DNA from: Glebionis coronaria | Lineage: Eukaryota > Streptophyta > Magnoliopsida > Asterales > Asteraceae | Direction: 5' to 3' | Length of the DNA stretch: 64,000 nt | Assembly (NCBI GenBank): GCA_025667525.1 | Contig: CM046875.1 | Location: 291,009,147-291,073,146, forward strand | Shown here: positions 45,988 through 60,443 of the stretch, in pieces | How positions within the stretch are numbered: the stretch's first letter is position 1 | How the letters are laid out: each line of letters starts with the position of its first letter | Notes under the pieces: generated by a model | Told to the model about the DNA's origin: nothing | Databases searched by the model: none | What the model saw: the letters and a program-made list of their open reading frames with translations, nothing else | Made by a program: the position numbers and the translations under genes

Positions 45988-46018
45988 GATGAGATCATGT
46001 ATAAATGCCACCTCATCA
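45988..46018 (-). repeat. Outer tip of the LTR of element C (31 bp)
   Basis: Together with 34136 it reconstructs the LTR end; minus strand TGATGAGG..., a decayed form of the TGATGAGACT terminus in A and F. Confidence 0.75.
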
Positions 46019-46378
46019 AGGACTTATCGACTAGGCATTTTTTTCCAATTGCCAAATTTTGTTGTCCGGTATTATTCTTTTCTTCTTTCTTATCTGTACT
46101 TATTTTCGTCACGGATAACTAGGCATGAGCATCTGAGCTGAATTAAGGTAGTAAAAAGTCGGTACATTCAAAAAGGGTAAGAGATAGAGATGTGAATTCC
46201 TGGTCTTGGTACCGGAGTACAAAATGAGTTTTCTTTTAAATAAGTTTTGTAACCCAAACAATTATATCAGTCTCTCTTGTAAAGAAGACTACAAAACTAA
46301 ACAAGAAGTTGGGGAAAAAAATAAGTTAATGATTAGTAGGCACAACGCGATGAGTGAGACGAACACATCCTTAGATAA
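46019..46378. other. Unassigned 360-bp spacer
   Basis: It lies between element C and the LTR of E2. I see no gene, LTR end or repeat in it. It may be the oldest visible host DNA or debris of an older element. Confidence 0.4.
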
Positions 46379-49300
46379 TGTAAAACCCGCATGCTTTTAC
46401 CATGAACAGTACACTAATAATCGTACGTACAAGATTTAAACTTTCCTTTTATACATTGAACACGTGTCACGATTATTAATTACAGATGTTACGTATGTGT
46501 TATTAAACGATAAGTATTAAGTACGTGATAGTATACGATAATTATTAAAAATAATAATAATAATCACGCACATGAAATCATGAACGTAAAAATCACGAAC
46601 ACGTAATTACATACTTAATTGATATTATATGATTAATATCGTTACGTACAAGTATTAATTTATAACAGGAACATTTAACAACGAACTAACACGAATATAT
46701 TAACGAGGTAACACGTAAATTAATGAAACGTAAACAAGGCCCGGTAAGCCCTTGTGGGCCCTATGTAGCCGCGGACAAGAGAAGGAAAAAGGGCCCAGCC
46801 CATTCGATTTTGACTATATTAGGGAAAAGGAGAAACACAGGAAAAACATAACACGTTTATTTTTACAAACAACAAAAACCCTAACCACCATGTTTCTTTG
46901 GCCGCCGAATTTTAAGAAGAAAACAAGAAAAGGGAATTGGTTGATCTTGATTCGGGTTTAGCTATGTTCGTGTTCATAATTACTACGCGTCACGGTATCT
47001 CCTAAACTAAATCTTTTAATTTCTTTTCTTTTGATTTGATAAATTAAATAAGATCCTAGAACACATATGAATTAAGAATTTAAAACAAGTAATTACATGA
47101 TGTGAATCGGGTTGGTTTGGTTTTGGACACGAAAACTAAGACCACATAGGGTCACAGTGGGATTTTCTTAACAGCCGCTGGCTGTTTGGTGGTGTCAGCC
47201 GCAAGCCAGGAGCCCACGGGGGTGCATTTGGTGTAGCAGTGGCAACAGCAGGGGATGCGTGTTGCTCAGGCAGTGGGAACCGAGAGTCCTTGACTCTCGC
47301 TGGGTACTTTTGACGCAGCAGAGGGAACTATCAACTGCCAGTGGCTGCTGCGCAGCCAGCAGCAACACAGGGGGGTGTTGGGTTGTTGGTTTTGGTCAGG
47401 GTGTTTGGGTGGCAGTTTTAGGATTTTAAAAGGGATGTTTGGTGTATCATTTTTCAAGTCATTTTAATTAATTTAATTAGGGTATTAAATTAATCATGCA
47501 ATATTAATTTTACTTAGTCTAATTAATATTGATTTAATCTCGTCAAATAGGTTATGTTGTTTAAACCTTAGTTATACAAGAATCATTAAATTTATTCGGT
47601 CCGGTTCATGGGGTTCCTGTTCCGGTTCACGTCATGTTTAAAATTATAATACACGGGTTCGGTTCATGATTATTTTTATACGTTTAATTAATTTTACAAA
47701 TATATAATTTTACAAGTTAATTAAATTAATTTGGCATGGTATATAATTAATTTAATTAAAACATGGACTTAGGTTAATTACTATTATAGATAATACATGT
47801 TTTTAACCTATGTATTTAATTATTTATTTTACACTATAGTATTAATTAATTATGAAACATGACATATAATTAATTAATAACCATGACTTAGGTTATATTA
47901 ATATAGATATTAATAGATGTTTAACCTAAGTATTTTATACACTTTAATTTAATTAAATCATGCTTATATTTAATTAAATCTTATAACCTATGGTTTATCT
48001 AATTAACATGTTATAATTAATAAACTATATTATTAATCACATGACTTAGTATATTTAATCAGTAAAACTAAACTTATATTATTAGCTTATTAATTCAGTT
48101 TATTTCTAAATATGGAAACTTTCTATTTCAGGAAACTTACTATTTTCGGAAACTTTCTATTTTTAGAAACTTATCTATTTTAAGAAGTTAATCTATTTTT
48201 GGAAACTTTCTATTTTTGGAAACTTCCTATTTTTGGAAACTTTTTATTATTGGAAACTTTCTATTTTAGGAAACCTGCTATTTTTAGGAAGTTACCTATT
48301 ATTACACAACAAGTATAATAATACAAGAAAAACAAGTAATACTTAATCAGAACATACAGAATACATGATAAACACAACATAACATTAAAATCAGTAAAAC
48401 AAGGCATGAACATATAAATCAAGCTAAGACACGATATAAAATCAGTTACGTAATCAGGGATCAGAATACTTATACACGTATACTATTTATGTAGCATAAG
48501 TGAGATTGAATTAGGACTTCCTTCCGTTCGTCTTCTTCGTTCACTGGACATAAGGTACGGATTTCCTGTCCTTCGGTAAGGATAATATCTTCCTTCATTA
48601 GGATTTCTCATATGCAGCCAACTGTTTTCCCCAGTAGTTACAGATTAAATTCTTATGTTTTAATAGTTACCTTAGCCATATACATGCATGACCAGTTTCA
48701 CCTAGTTATGAAGGTACCATAACCATAACACTAGAGGCACTAGTGTTATGACTTCACCACGGCGGAGTGATAGCTCGTGGCGTCCCTTTTCAGTTATTTG
48801 GACATTATATTATCATATTATCATGTGAGGCGTATGGGTGCATCCTAGTTACATGTTTTAGTCAGGATTTCATGGTGAATGTGGTGTGTGCCTTGCATCC
48901 TTCACAAGGAGCTGGTCCCTCCTACCCACTTACCAGTTAATTAAAGGCATCCCCTCTAATTTGCATGACGAGGTCACCCCTCCAAGTATTCATGCACGTT
49001 TTTGACCTCATGACCTATATTGGCTTTTGGTACATTTAAGTAACATAAGCTATGTTTTCAGAACTAAAACCAGTTAACATGACAGACAACTAGGTTTTCC
49101 AGAACTTATACATTTCCGCTGCTATTAGTCTTATTTATGTTTCAGCCATTCATACTATGTCGTATATCCGTGCACTAAGCATTATGCTCAGCCGTTACTT
49201 TCCTTTCTATGTCCCAAAACGGCATGTACCCAAGGACGAACTCGAGCATTTGGAGGAAGTGCATAGGATGGAAGCTGCCATAGACTTCTTCTCCTTTTGC

Positions 49301-49491
49301 CATATACTTATGCTTGTCTAGTCTTTCCTAGTTCATTTACTTTATTTATGTTTTAGGCTTATGTTTGGGAACCGATGTTTGATTCAGGTTTTCCTTATGC
49401 TCATGTATGTTTTACTACATATTACCTTGCATGCTTTGATGACACGCCATAATTACGCGTAACGGTCCACTTATCAAAGTGGGGCGTTACA
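46379..49491 (+). repeat. 5' LTR of E2 (3113 bp)
   Basis: TGTAAAACCC to GTTACA. Inverted relative to E1, with the same internal order: AT-rich zone, minisatellite (48112-48295), tail with 'gcatgctttgatgacacgcc'. Confidence 0.82.
48112..48295 (+). repeat. 17-bp minisatellite in E2 LTR
   Basis: Imperfect units of GGAAACTTTCTATTTTT, reverse of the E1 array. Confidence 0.75.
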
Positions 49492-49495
49492 ATTA

Positions 49496-49512
49496 TGGTA
49501 TCAGAGCCAAGG
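49496..49512 (+). promoter_or_regulatory. Primer-binding site of E2
   Basis: TGGTATCAGAGCCAAGG, four bases after the LTR; tRNA-iMet type. Confidence 0.88.
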
Positions 49513-51770
49513 CTTCAACCTGTAGGCTCTAAAACTTGACCTGTGACCAGTGGGTAGTCATCAGGAGCTTCCTAAGCCAACGCTTGTTATTCCATGTATT
49601 TATGTTTTGAACACCTTGTTGTTTTAACCATGATGTTTCAGCACCTTGTTGTTTTAACCATGATGTTTTCATCAGTATCGCTTTTACTAATATGGACTGA
49701 ACAACCGTCATCCATACTTAGTTACATGTCATTGTTTCATGCACGATGTTCCTTGTGAACTATGATTAATGTGAACTGAACTCCAGTAGTTCATAATTGG
49801 TCACGTAAAAAAATTTTCTATTAAGTTTTGATAGCTGAGTATCGTTTATTTATTTCATGTATCATTGTCGCAGGTTTATGACTAAGTAACGGTTGGTACA
49901 GGACTGGCCCTATTTAGCCGCATGTATTTTTATCGAAACTTTTAACTTTGGGACCGACCCATAGGCGTCCCCTCGCCATGTCTTTTGTTTTGGGTAAAGT
50001 GACCATAGGCGTTTACCCTCGCGCATATAAAGGTTTTTATAAACTGCATCATGCATTCACGCACTGTTTTCATGCATAAAATTTTTCTCATGATTTATTG
50101 GCATAAATTTTTTTCATGTCCCCTCATAAGTTACTATGTTTTTATGTCAAGTATGTTTTCATACTGTCATGGTTAACTTCAGTTTCATGCTGATTATGTT
50201 ATATACTCCTTCATGTTAAGTTGTTTCATGTTTTTTCATGATGATTTCGTCTTCATGATTGATTACGTCTTACGTCTCTTTTGTTGTTTATGCTTTCATG
50301 CAAGACACTGTTGGAATTCATTTAAATCCTTCTTTCATGATAGTTATGGTTGGTTTTCATTAATCATGCTTTCAGGAAAATAATCGTTGAAATTCATTTA
50401 ACCACACGTTAGCGTTTCTCTATGCAACCAGAATGAGGTATATACTGGCATTGCCAGGTTATCATGATGGTCTTTCTAACCGTTTAACCAATTATTTTCC
50501 TTTAAAATCATGTCAGATGATCGACCCCATACCGATCATTTCATGTGCATTCCATGTGTACTTCATGTACCGTATCCCATGTGCGTATTCCACTTGCTGA
50601 TACTCTACAAATTGCTGATGCCGCTCATAGCTTGGAGATGTTACTAAGGGTTGATGTTGTGGATTTTATAGATGCTATGAGATGCTGACGTTGTTCACAA
50701 CCTAGAGATCTTACAATACGATGACAAAGGCGTTAGATCAAAGCAATCGGACGAGAAGATGCTTCACCACCAGACGATTTCCATCAATCATTGTCCCTAA
50801 TTCTTAGTTATATGACACACGTCATTCAGATGTCGTTTCAGTCATATGAGTGAGAACCGGTACCAGTCGGCCACTCAGCTGAATAGTTACATGAATCACA
50901 GTCATGAGAATGACCGTCATGGAACTGACAGACAAGACGATAGTAACCACTACTGTGACAGCAACTATCCTAGCAATTGCAACAGAAGTTCCGGCCCCGG
51001 ACGTGATCAGAAATACAAAGGATCAGTAGTCCAACCGATCCGCCAATTCTGGTATAATAACCTAATATTTGTAGTTCTATTTGTTTCACACCTCGAGACA
51101 CATGTCAAGACACCAGTCAAGACACACATGTCTCATGTATACTTTCCGAAGACACATGTCAAGACACATGTCATCCTTATATTTCCAAGAGACGAGTCAA
51201 GACACATGACTCACGTTAAATTCTGGAACATCCCTAAGAAATTCAGGGTACCCTCCAAAGGGTATATCCATTTTGTTGTGCCATGTATTAATCAGGCCAC
51301 AAGAATTTCAGTATCATCACTGGCGTAAGAGTGAGATCTGTCATGTTTGCTCGATGACACTTTCATTTCTTGCACCCATATTTCATATATATTCATGACC
51401 ATAAAGGACGCCATTCGTACTCCCCATATATACGAAGGTTTTCCTTCAGCCTAATGATGAGATCCAAGCTTCTAACGCATTACCTCGGACAGACACGAGT
51501 TGCATTTAATCCTAATTATGGACTACGAATAGCACATCCTGCTACGATTCATGATTTTGTACAGTAATGTGCAGGCTCCTAAATACATTCAGCATGGTTT
51601 TCCATCAGGAAAATCTGTTCAAATTACCTATGCTTTACAAGCACGTGCGTTGTTAGCTATGACTGCTAAAATTTTCTAGCTATCAGTTAAGACACGACCA
51701 CTTAAGTCCTTTTACGCATAACCAGGGGATTATTCCAAAATCTTCCCATATATTCCAGAAGAACCTTTAA
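49513..51770 (+). pseudogene. E2 leader and gag remnant
   Basis: The first 1.3 kb has no coding signal. An open stretch at 50846-51060 (Asn/Arg/Gly/His-rich, NYPSNCNRSSGPGRDQKYKG) resembles the basic tail of a chromovirus Gag. From 51090 to 51215 the sequence repeats GACACATGTC-type words and encodes nothing credible. 51220-51770 is unrecognised. Confidence 0.35.
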
Positions 51771-52900
51771 GGAGAAGGACGGTAACATGAGATTATGTGT
51801 CGACTACCGTCGATTTAGACAAATCACCACTCATAACCGTTATTCTCCTCTAGTATTGACAACATGTCCAATCGACTTTAGGGTGTTAAACACTTTCCAA
51901 GATCGGATTCATGATCATGCTGCTAACAGTGAAGAGTGAAAGAGCAGGACATTTCCATGACTGCTATTCGTGCATGACTCGGTCATGCTAGATTCATGAT
52001 TTTGTATTAGTCTCATAAATGCCCCAGCAGCATTATGGACTTAATAAATTAAGTTTCCATGAACTCGTAAACAAATTCATCAGTGTTTTCATCAAGGATG
52101 ACCTGATTTTCTCTAAGCTTAGAGAAGAGCATGAAGACCATTTTTGCACTATGTTGCAAATTCTACAACAAGAGGAATTTCACCCTGAAATTTTCCAATA
52201 TAAATTATGGTTGATTATAGTGACGCGCTGAATTGCATGGATTCTTATGGTTAATCTTACCTGACTCAGCTTATGCGTAAAGGTGAGAACCCTACACTAC
52301 GTTAGGTGTTTCAAGGAAATCCTACGCTAAGAAAAGTCTAATTTAGGAGACTCATAGTTTTGCAAACTTCTACGTATCCAGTTTCTATGAAGCAATATAC
52401 ATTTACGTTCATATCTAAGTACCTGACATACCAACAGGCTAAGATGGAACACCAACCGACTAGGATGTTTTTCCATCATCAAAAATTGTGAACAGAAATA
52501 GGACAAGATCTCCACGGATTTTGGGTTACCAGATTAATGCAAACTCAGAAGAAGCATGATGCTATCTGGGTTATTGCCGACAGTTTGATCAAGTCTGCAG
52601 AATCCTTGCATCCACAAGGATTTCAGAACCAACAGATTGATCAGACATGTTCCAGCCAAGGCTCATCAGATCACTTGGTAATCTCTCAGCTATCGTGCAA
52701 GACAAAGGTTCGCATTTATGCTCCTTATTTACGTCCACGTCCTTGTTCTAATTTTACGACTTGCTTTCGCACTCACGCTCATGACACTATTCACGTTCAT
52801 GATCGTATCCTGGCTTACGATGTTACGTCCATTTTTCATTCTGGGAAGTTTTGCAAGAACTTGAGAGACCAGACTCAAGTTTAGTATAACTCCCTATCCT
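51771..52900 (+). pseudogene. E2 pol remnants: reverse transcriptase and integrase
   Basis: An early RT motif (KDGNMRLCVDYR) is at 51776-51820. The catalytic RT region is at 52019-52215: VFIKDDLIFSKLREEHEDH stands where VFIDDILIYSK is usual, so the first catalytic Asp is Lys. RNase H is essentially lost. Integrase core pieces are STDF...TQKKHDAIWVIADSLIKSAESL at 52515-52600 and, in another frame, SAIVQDKGSH at about 52690-52725. Stops and frameshifts separate all parts. Confidence 0.7.
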
Positions 52901-53122
52901 CAGATAGACGTTTTACGTCACATTCCACGTCTCTCCTTATAGCATTTGGCGTTACCGCCGTCGTATTCCATGTTTACGATATGTTTCACATCTCATGTTC
53001 ATTACACGTTCCTCATATCATGTTCACGATATGTTACACGTATCATTTATCACGATATGTTTGCTCATACTACACTCACCATATCTCCACGTATCACGTT
53101 CAAAATTGTTCACGTATCATGT
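52901..53122 (+). other. E2 repetitive stretch before solo LTR F
   Basis: Loose repetition of CACGATATGTT and CACGTATCAT words. It resumes after the solo LTR at 57332, confirming insertion within it. Confidence 0.5.
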
Positions 53123-56100
53123 TGATGAGACTGGTTTTATACATAGTCTCATCGTCCAAAAAGGGCTTTAAATGCATAAAATATCATTAAAATACCCAAA
53201 TATATGCTTGTGTTTGTTGCTTGTGTATTTTAGGTACGGATATTGAGAAAATAACAAAAGATCACAAGAATCATACAAAAACGAACACGGGAAACGAAGC
53301 CGCACATTGAACCAAGCCCTAATGAAGAATTTTCCAAGAAAACCCTTGAAGATTTGAAGATTTATGAAGAAGGGTCCTCCAATATTGAAGAACTGACACT
53401 TTATACCCTTGTATCTTCATAATTACAAGATTGGTCCCTAAAGTTTGTCAAAATTGCAAAAAGGGCCCTCTACTTTGAAGAATTGGCAATTTTAGTCCCT
53501 CAACAAAACTAAAATGTCAATATTAGTCCTTCTCAAAGTCAAACATACCATGTAGAACTTCAAGTTATAAGAAATTACAAACTTGGTCCTTCAAAAATGA
53601 TAAATTGCAAAAAAGACCCTTGACTTTGAAGACTTGGCAAAAATGGTCCCTCATTAATCATGAATTGGCAATTTCAATCCTCCAAAATGTCAATTATACA
53701 AGTCAAGACCATAATCCTTGAAGAAAATACCAAATCAGTCCTTCAAGAATCAAGAAAGGGCAAGAAATACCCCTGAAAATACTTTGGAAAAGTATTTGGG
53801 GCAAAAGTGTGAAAACTAAAACTTCATTTACAAAGGAAAACGGATTTGGGTGTATTATTTTCAAAGTGAAAGGAGAATAGAAGAATGGGGGTTAAAGTTG
53901 GCAGACAACATAAGTTACATAGACCAGTGCCATGGTGACACGTGCCCCACTCAACCAAATCCACCAATCACAACACTCCCTTCTTCCACCTCACCATTCC
54001 ACTTCATCCGGTTTATTTATTAATAAACCTTGGCGCCTTAAACACTAATTTAAATCCTAATCACCCCTTAAACAGATCAAACACCCAACTATTCACCTCA
54101 AGAACACAATTAGGTTTTCTTTATTGTGTTGTAATTAAACCCTAAGATTGTCCAGATTAGTGATTAAGCATCCCTTAATCATAACCCAACCTTAAAAACA
54201 CATGCTACTTCACCCCACACCCCACACAAGATTCCCTGCTTTTCAGCTTTGTGCATACTGCCAAATTTTGGACAGTCATCCAACGTCCCACAATAAAGCT
54301 TGGATTTTAAGCTTGATATACACCCTTTGATCAACTTTTCACATGCCAGCTACAACAAGACGCCAAGAAAATGTCACATGATCTTCAAAGTTCAAACTAC
54401 TCAAAGGGTAAATCTGGAACTTCATAAGCTAGGGTTACACGTTTTTCAGCTTTGATAGTTAACTTGTATGCCTATATAAAGGCCTTAGGGTGCATCATTT
54501 GTGCTTTGCTCTTGAATTTTCCTTTGTTCAAAGTTCTGCAAATCCATATTCAGTTTAATGAAATGAGTTTGAATCTTTGAAGAAAAGTCAAGTGCCATTG
54601 TTGTTTATTGCTTGTTATTGTTCTTAGTTTGTTAATCTTGAATCTCAAAACCTGTTTTTAAGGAGTGTGTAAAAGTTTGCACATTTTCCTTCAAGCTTGA
54701 TATATTGCTAAGTTTCTTGGTACACCTTGGAATTCTTAGGCTATAAAGCTGATCATAGCATCCTGGTATTGAGTTATCAAGGTGTGGTGAAGCCTATAAC
54801 TTGGGGATAATCAAGTGTGGGGTACAAGAGTTGCATTAATCAAGGCATTTTAACCTTTCTGTTTTTGATATTTTGCTTCTAACCTTGTTGAATCTTAGCA
54901 GACTTTGTTGTGGAAGCTTGTACTTGTTCTTGCTAGTACATAAGCTCAAAATTCGTGGGTGTGGATGTACATCCATGAGGTTTGCATACTTAATCTCAAA
55001 ATCTGACAAAATATTGGATATTTGTGATATTTGTGTGTTGCTTGTGTTCTTGTGAAATTTGTGGCTTAATCTTGTTCTAATCTGCATATCTCATCTATTA
55101 TTGTGCTTATTTGGGCTTGGGTGGTCTTGGATAACACTTTTGATTTGAAAATTTGATTTTGAAAAGTTAAAAGGGTGTTTGGGATTACCTGTCTTGGATC
55201 ATTGTGTGTTATTTTGTGGTTGGAAGTTTGTGTTATTGCTTTGTATCTGCTATATACTTGTTTGAGTGCTATTTGCTACAAGTTTTCAACATTGAAACAC
55301 CAAATCAAAGATTGTGCTATAGATTGCTTGTTTTGACTGTTTTTTACCTAGGATTTTGGTAAAATCTAGAATTTATGCATGCTTAGGGCTGAAAGTGGTT
55401 AAATTATTGTTTATACAACATATGTGATAGATTTGGGTGTTTGAATTTGGCTTGGTGGTCAATTGCATCAGCAAGTGTTCATAACTGCATGTTTAGTGTT
55501 CATCAGTAACTTTAAGTGCTTGAATCTTGATCAATACTTTGAATCAGTGCATGAAACCTGTTTAGACTTGCTTATTTAAGTTTATTATTTCTTGTGTATG
55601 CATTTGGTTAAGTTTGGTTGGCTGAATTGTGCTATAAGTGTTTATTGAACCATCACTGCTTACTTGTTAATGTCTGTGCTAGATCTGGTGATGTTTTGAT
55701 TAAACTGTACTAATTGGCTGTTAGTGATTGTGATTTCTTGATTGTTATTGACTCCTCTTGATCCACTGATCATTTGGGTGCCTTTGTGTAACTTGAATCT
55801 CCAAAAAAGTCACTAAAGACAAAAAGTCAAACAAGTCAAGCAGTGGAAAAAGTTTCCACTGCTCAACATCCAAAACTAGCCCCTGCTAGTGTAATTTTTG
55901 ATCCAGCTTATTAATAAGCCATATTGGCTTATCCAGACCTGCAACAACTTCTTTTTTGTGATCAATCTTACTCATTTGACCCATTTGTTTGAACTGGAGC
56001 TTATTAGACTTTGACTTTGACTTTTTGCTAGAAAACCAACTCATTTGACTTTTTCATAAGTGCTTATTTGCTTATTTCAGATTATTGAGTGAACTTATTT

Positions 56101-57331
56101 GAAAACTCTTTGTTGATTAAGCTTAGTTAAGTCATTTAAAAGCTTTTGAAACTTGAATCAGCTCTTGGGATAGCCTAGAACTCAAAAACGACTATTTTGT
56201 CGTTTTCTATAGATTGCTTATTGCACTTTCTGGCGTATTCCTTGGACTTTTGTCAAATTTCTTTTTACAAAAGTCTTAAGCAACTCAAAAAAAGCTTGTG
56301 TGTCTAATTAGAGCTTATGGCATCAGCTTATAGCTTAATGGGCTAAAAGCCCATTCAGAATAAGCTGTTTGATATAGGCCAACTTATTTCACGTTTTCAG
56401 CTTTTGGGCTTTTAAAAAATTGTGTTCAGAATCAAATTTTGAGTCAGATAGGAGTTTTTGGGCTTAATTGGACAACATTTTGCTTATTAGGCCTATTTGA
56501 GTCCATTAAGAGGACTGTTTGGACTTTTGGCCCATTTGGAGGCCCATTAGGGGTATTTTTGTAATTTCAAGTTCATTTCTGTGTTATTTAGGTTAAATTA
56601 AGCTAGTTTGCAAGTTTTTAGAATTTTTTATAAATTTTGGATTTTTAATATTATTTTATTATTAAAAAATAAAATTTATATTTTTCAAGTTTTTATATTT
56701 TTCTTAGGTTAAATATATTAAGTTAGGAATTTTACAACTTTTAGAATATTTTTGTTGTTCTTAGATTAATTTTTATAATTATTTTAAGTTTTAATAGTTT
56801 TTAATTGTTTTTAAATAGTTTTTATTAATTTTAAAATTTCCAAAAATAGTTTTAAATTAAGTTAGGTCATTTTAGAGGTTTACAAAGTGATAAATCTCAT
56901 TTTGGACTTTTTGTTAATTGAATTGATTTTTAGGGCTTTAATTAGCATTAAAAAATCATTATTTAATTAAATAAAAGGTTTGGGTGATTTTTGATTTTTT
57001 GTAAACTCTAATTACATTATTTAGGATTTATTGCAATTTTCTAGAAATTTTTAGGGTAAATTTTTAATTTTGGTACTTTTTACGGTTTTACGTGTACGAC
57101 CCTTTCGTCTTAGTTTAAATCGTCATCGTAACCGTCATTCTCTTCTTATCCCATTTCTGTTTTTCTTTTCTCATAATCATATAATCACATAATTAATAAT
57201 CTCTCTACATAACACACTAGCCTCCTTGAGAACGGTCCCCACTTTGGGTCATTTGTGCACGATTTTCCTAAATCGTCGTACTTACCCTAATTACCTTGTT
57301 TTCCTAAACAAGTGTAAAATTACAACCATCA
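53123..57331 (+). repeat. Solo LTR F (4209 bp), A/C family
   Basis: TGATGAGACT to ACCATCA with CATGT on both sides (53118-53122 and 57332-57336). No PBS follows and no polypurine tract precedes, so it is a solo LTR formed by LTR-LTR recombination. The terminal hairpin GATGAGACT/AGTCTCATC is intact. Periodic 'ggtccct..aaatt' phrases run at 53420-53780, and AATAAGC-type words around 55900-56400. Short frames within are not genes. Confidence 0.88.
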
Positions 57332-57649
57332 CATGTTCACAATTTTCACGTACTATGTTTCAGTATGTCTCGCGTATCATTGCTAAGACAGTACTATTAT
57401 CAGTTAGTTTGGGTTATTTCGCATTATAACGTTTCAGTTACCCTTGCACGTTAATTTTTATTCCCTCGATCAAATTCAGGGGATCTATCTTACGTTGATA
57501 ACCATGAACTCTTCGTGTTTTCAAGTCAAGGTCAGGAGGACCAAGATTTATCATTTGTGTCAAGATCTTGTGGAGGAACCGTTCCGAGAGGGAAGCTACT
57601 TGGAAACGGACAAGTCCATCCGGATTTTATCCTCTAATCCTTCCATAAT
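57332..57649 (+). pseudogene. E2 pol C-terminus (chromodomain-like)
   Basis: After the CATGT duplication, VKILWRNRSEREATWK (about 57560-57615) matches the C-terminal chromodomain segment of Tekay/Del-type chromoviruses (VKVLWRNxxxEEATWE). The rest is decayed, and D2 follows at 57650. Confidence 0.65.
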
Positions 57650-60407
<2,758 letters not shown>

Positions 60408-60443
60408 TCACTCCCTCCTAATAGAAATCTCGTCCCGAGATTT
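60408..60443 (-). promoter_or_regulatory. Polypurine tract and hairpin of D2
   Basis: Minus strand AGGAGGGAGTGA abuts the LTR. Next to it is a perfect 8-bp-arm hairpin, AAATCTCG (60425-60432) and CGAGATTT (60436-60443), loop TCC. A similar AAATTTCGGGACGAAATTT-type palindrome is common beside this site in plant chromoviruses. Confidence 0.7.

Larger units (their letters stand above)
27771..46018 (-). mobile_element. Element C: Athila-lineage retrotransposon, 5' half
   Basis: Reading leftward from 46018: a 5' LTR (45988-46018 and 30584-34136, interrupted by copia), a tRNA-Asp PBS (30564-30580), a leader, and gag to 27771. There E1 cuts it inside GDPGKFLI, just before the protease active site. 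The LTR belongs to the TGATGAG family of A and F. The remaining coding region and 3' LTR would lie left of the window. Confidence 0.8.
46379..57649 (+). mobile_element. Element E2: decayed chromovirus-like Ty3/gypsy
   Basis: 5' LTR 46379-49491, tRNA-iMet PBS, a long leader, and remnants of gag, RT, integrase and a terminal chromodomain-like segment, interrupted by solo LTR F at 53123-57331. The expected 3' LTR is missing because D2 begins at 57650. Same family as E1 in opposite orientation. RT-to-integrase remnants span about 1.1 kb, far less than normal, so large deletions occurred. Confidence 0.75.
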
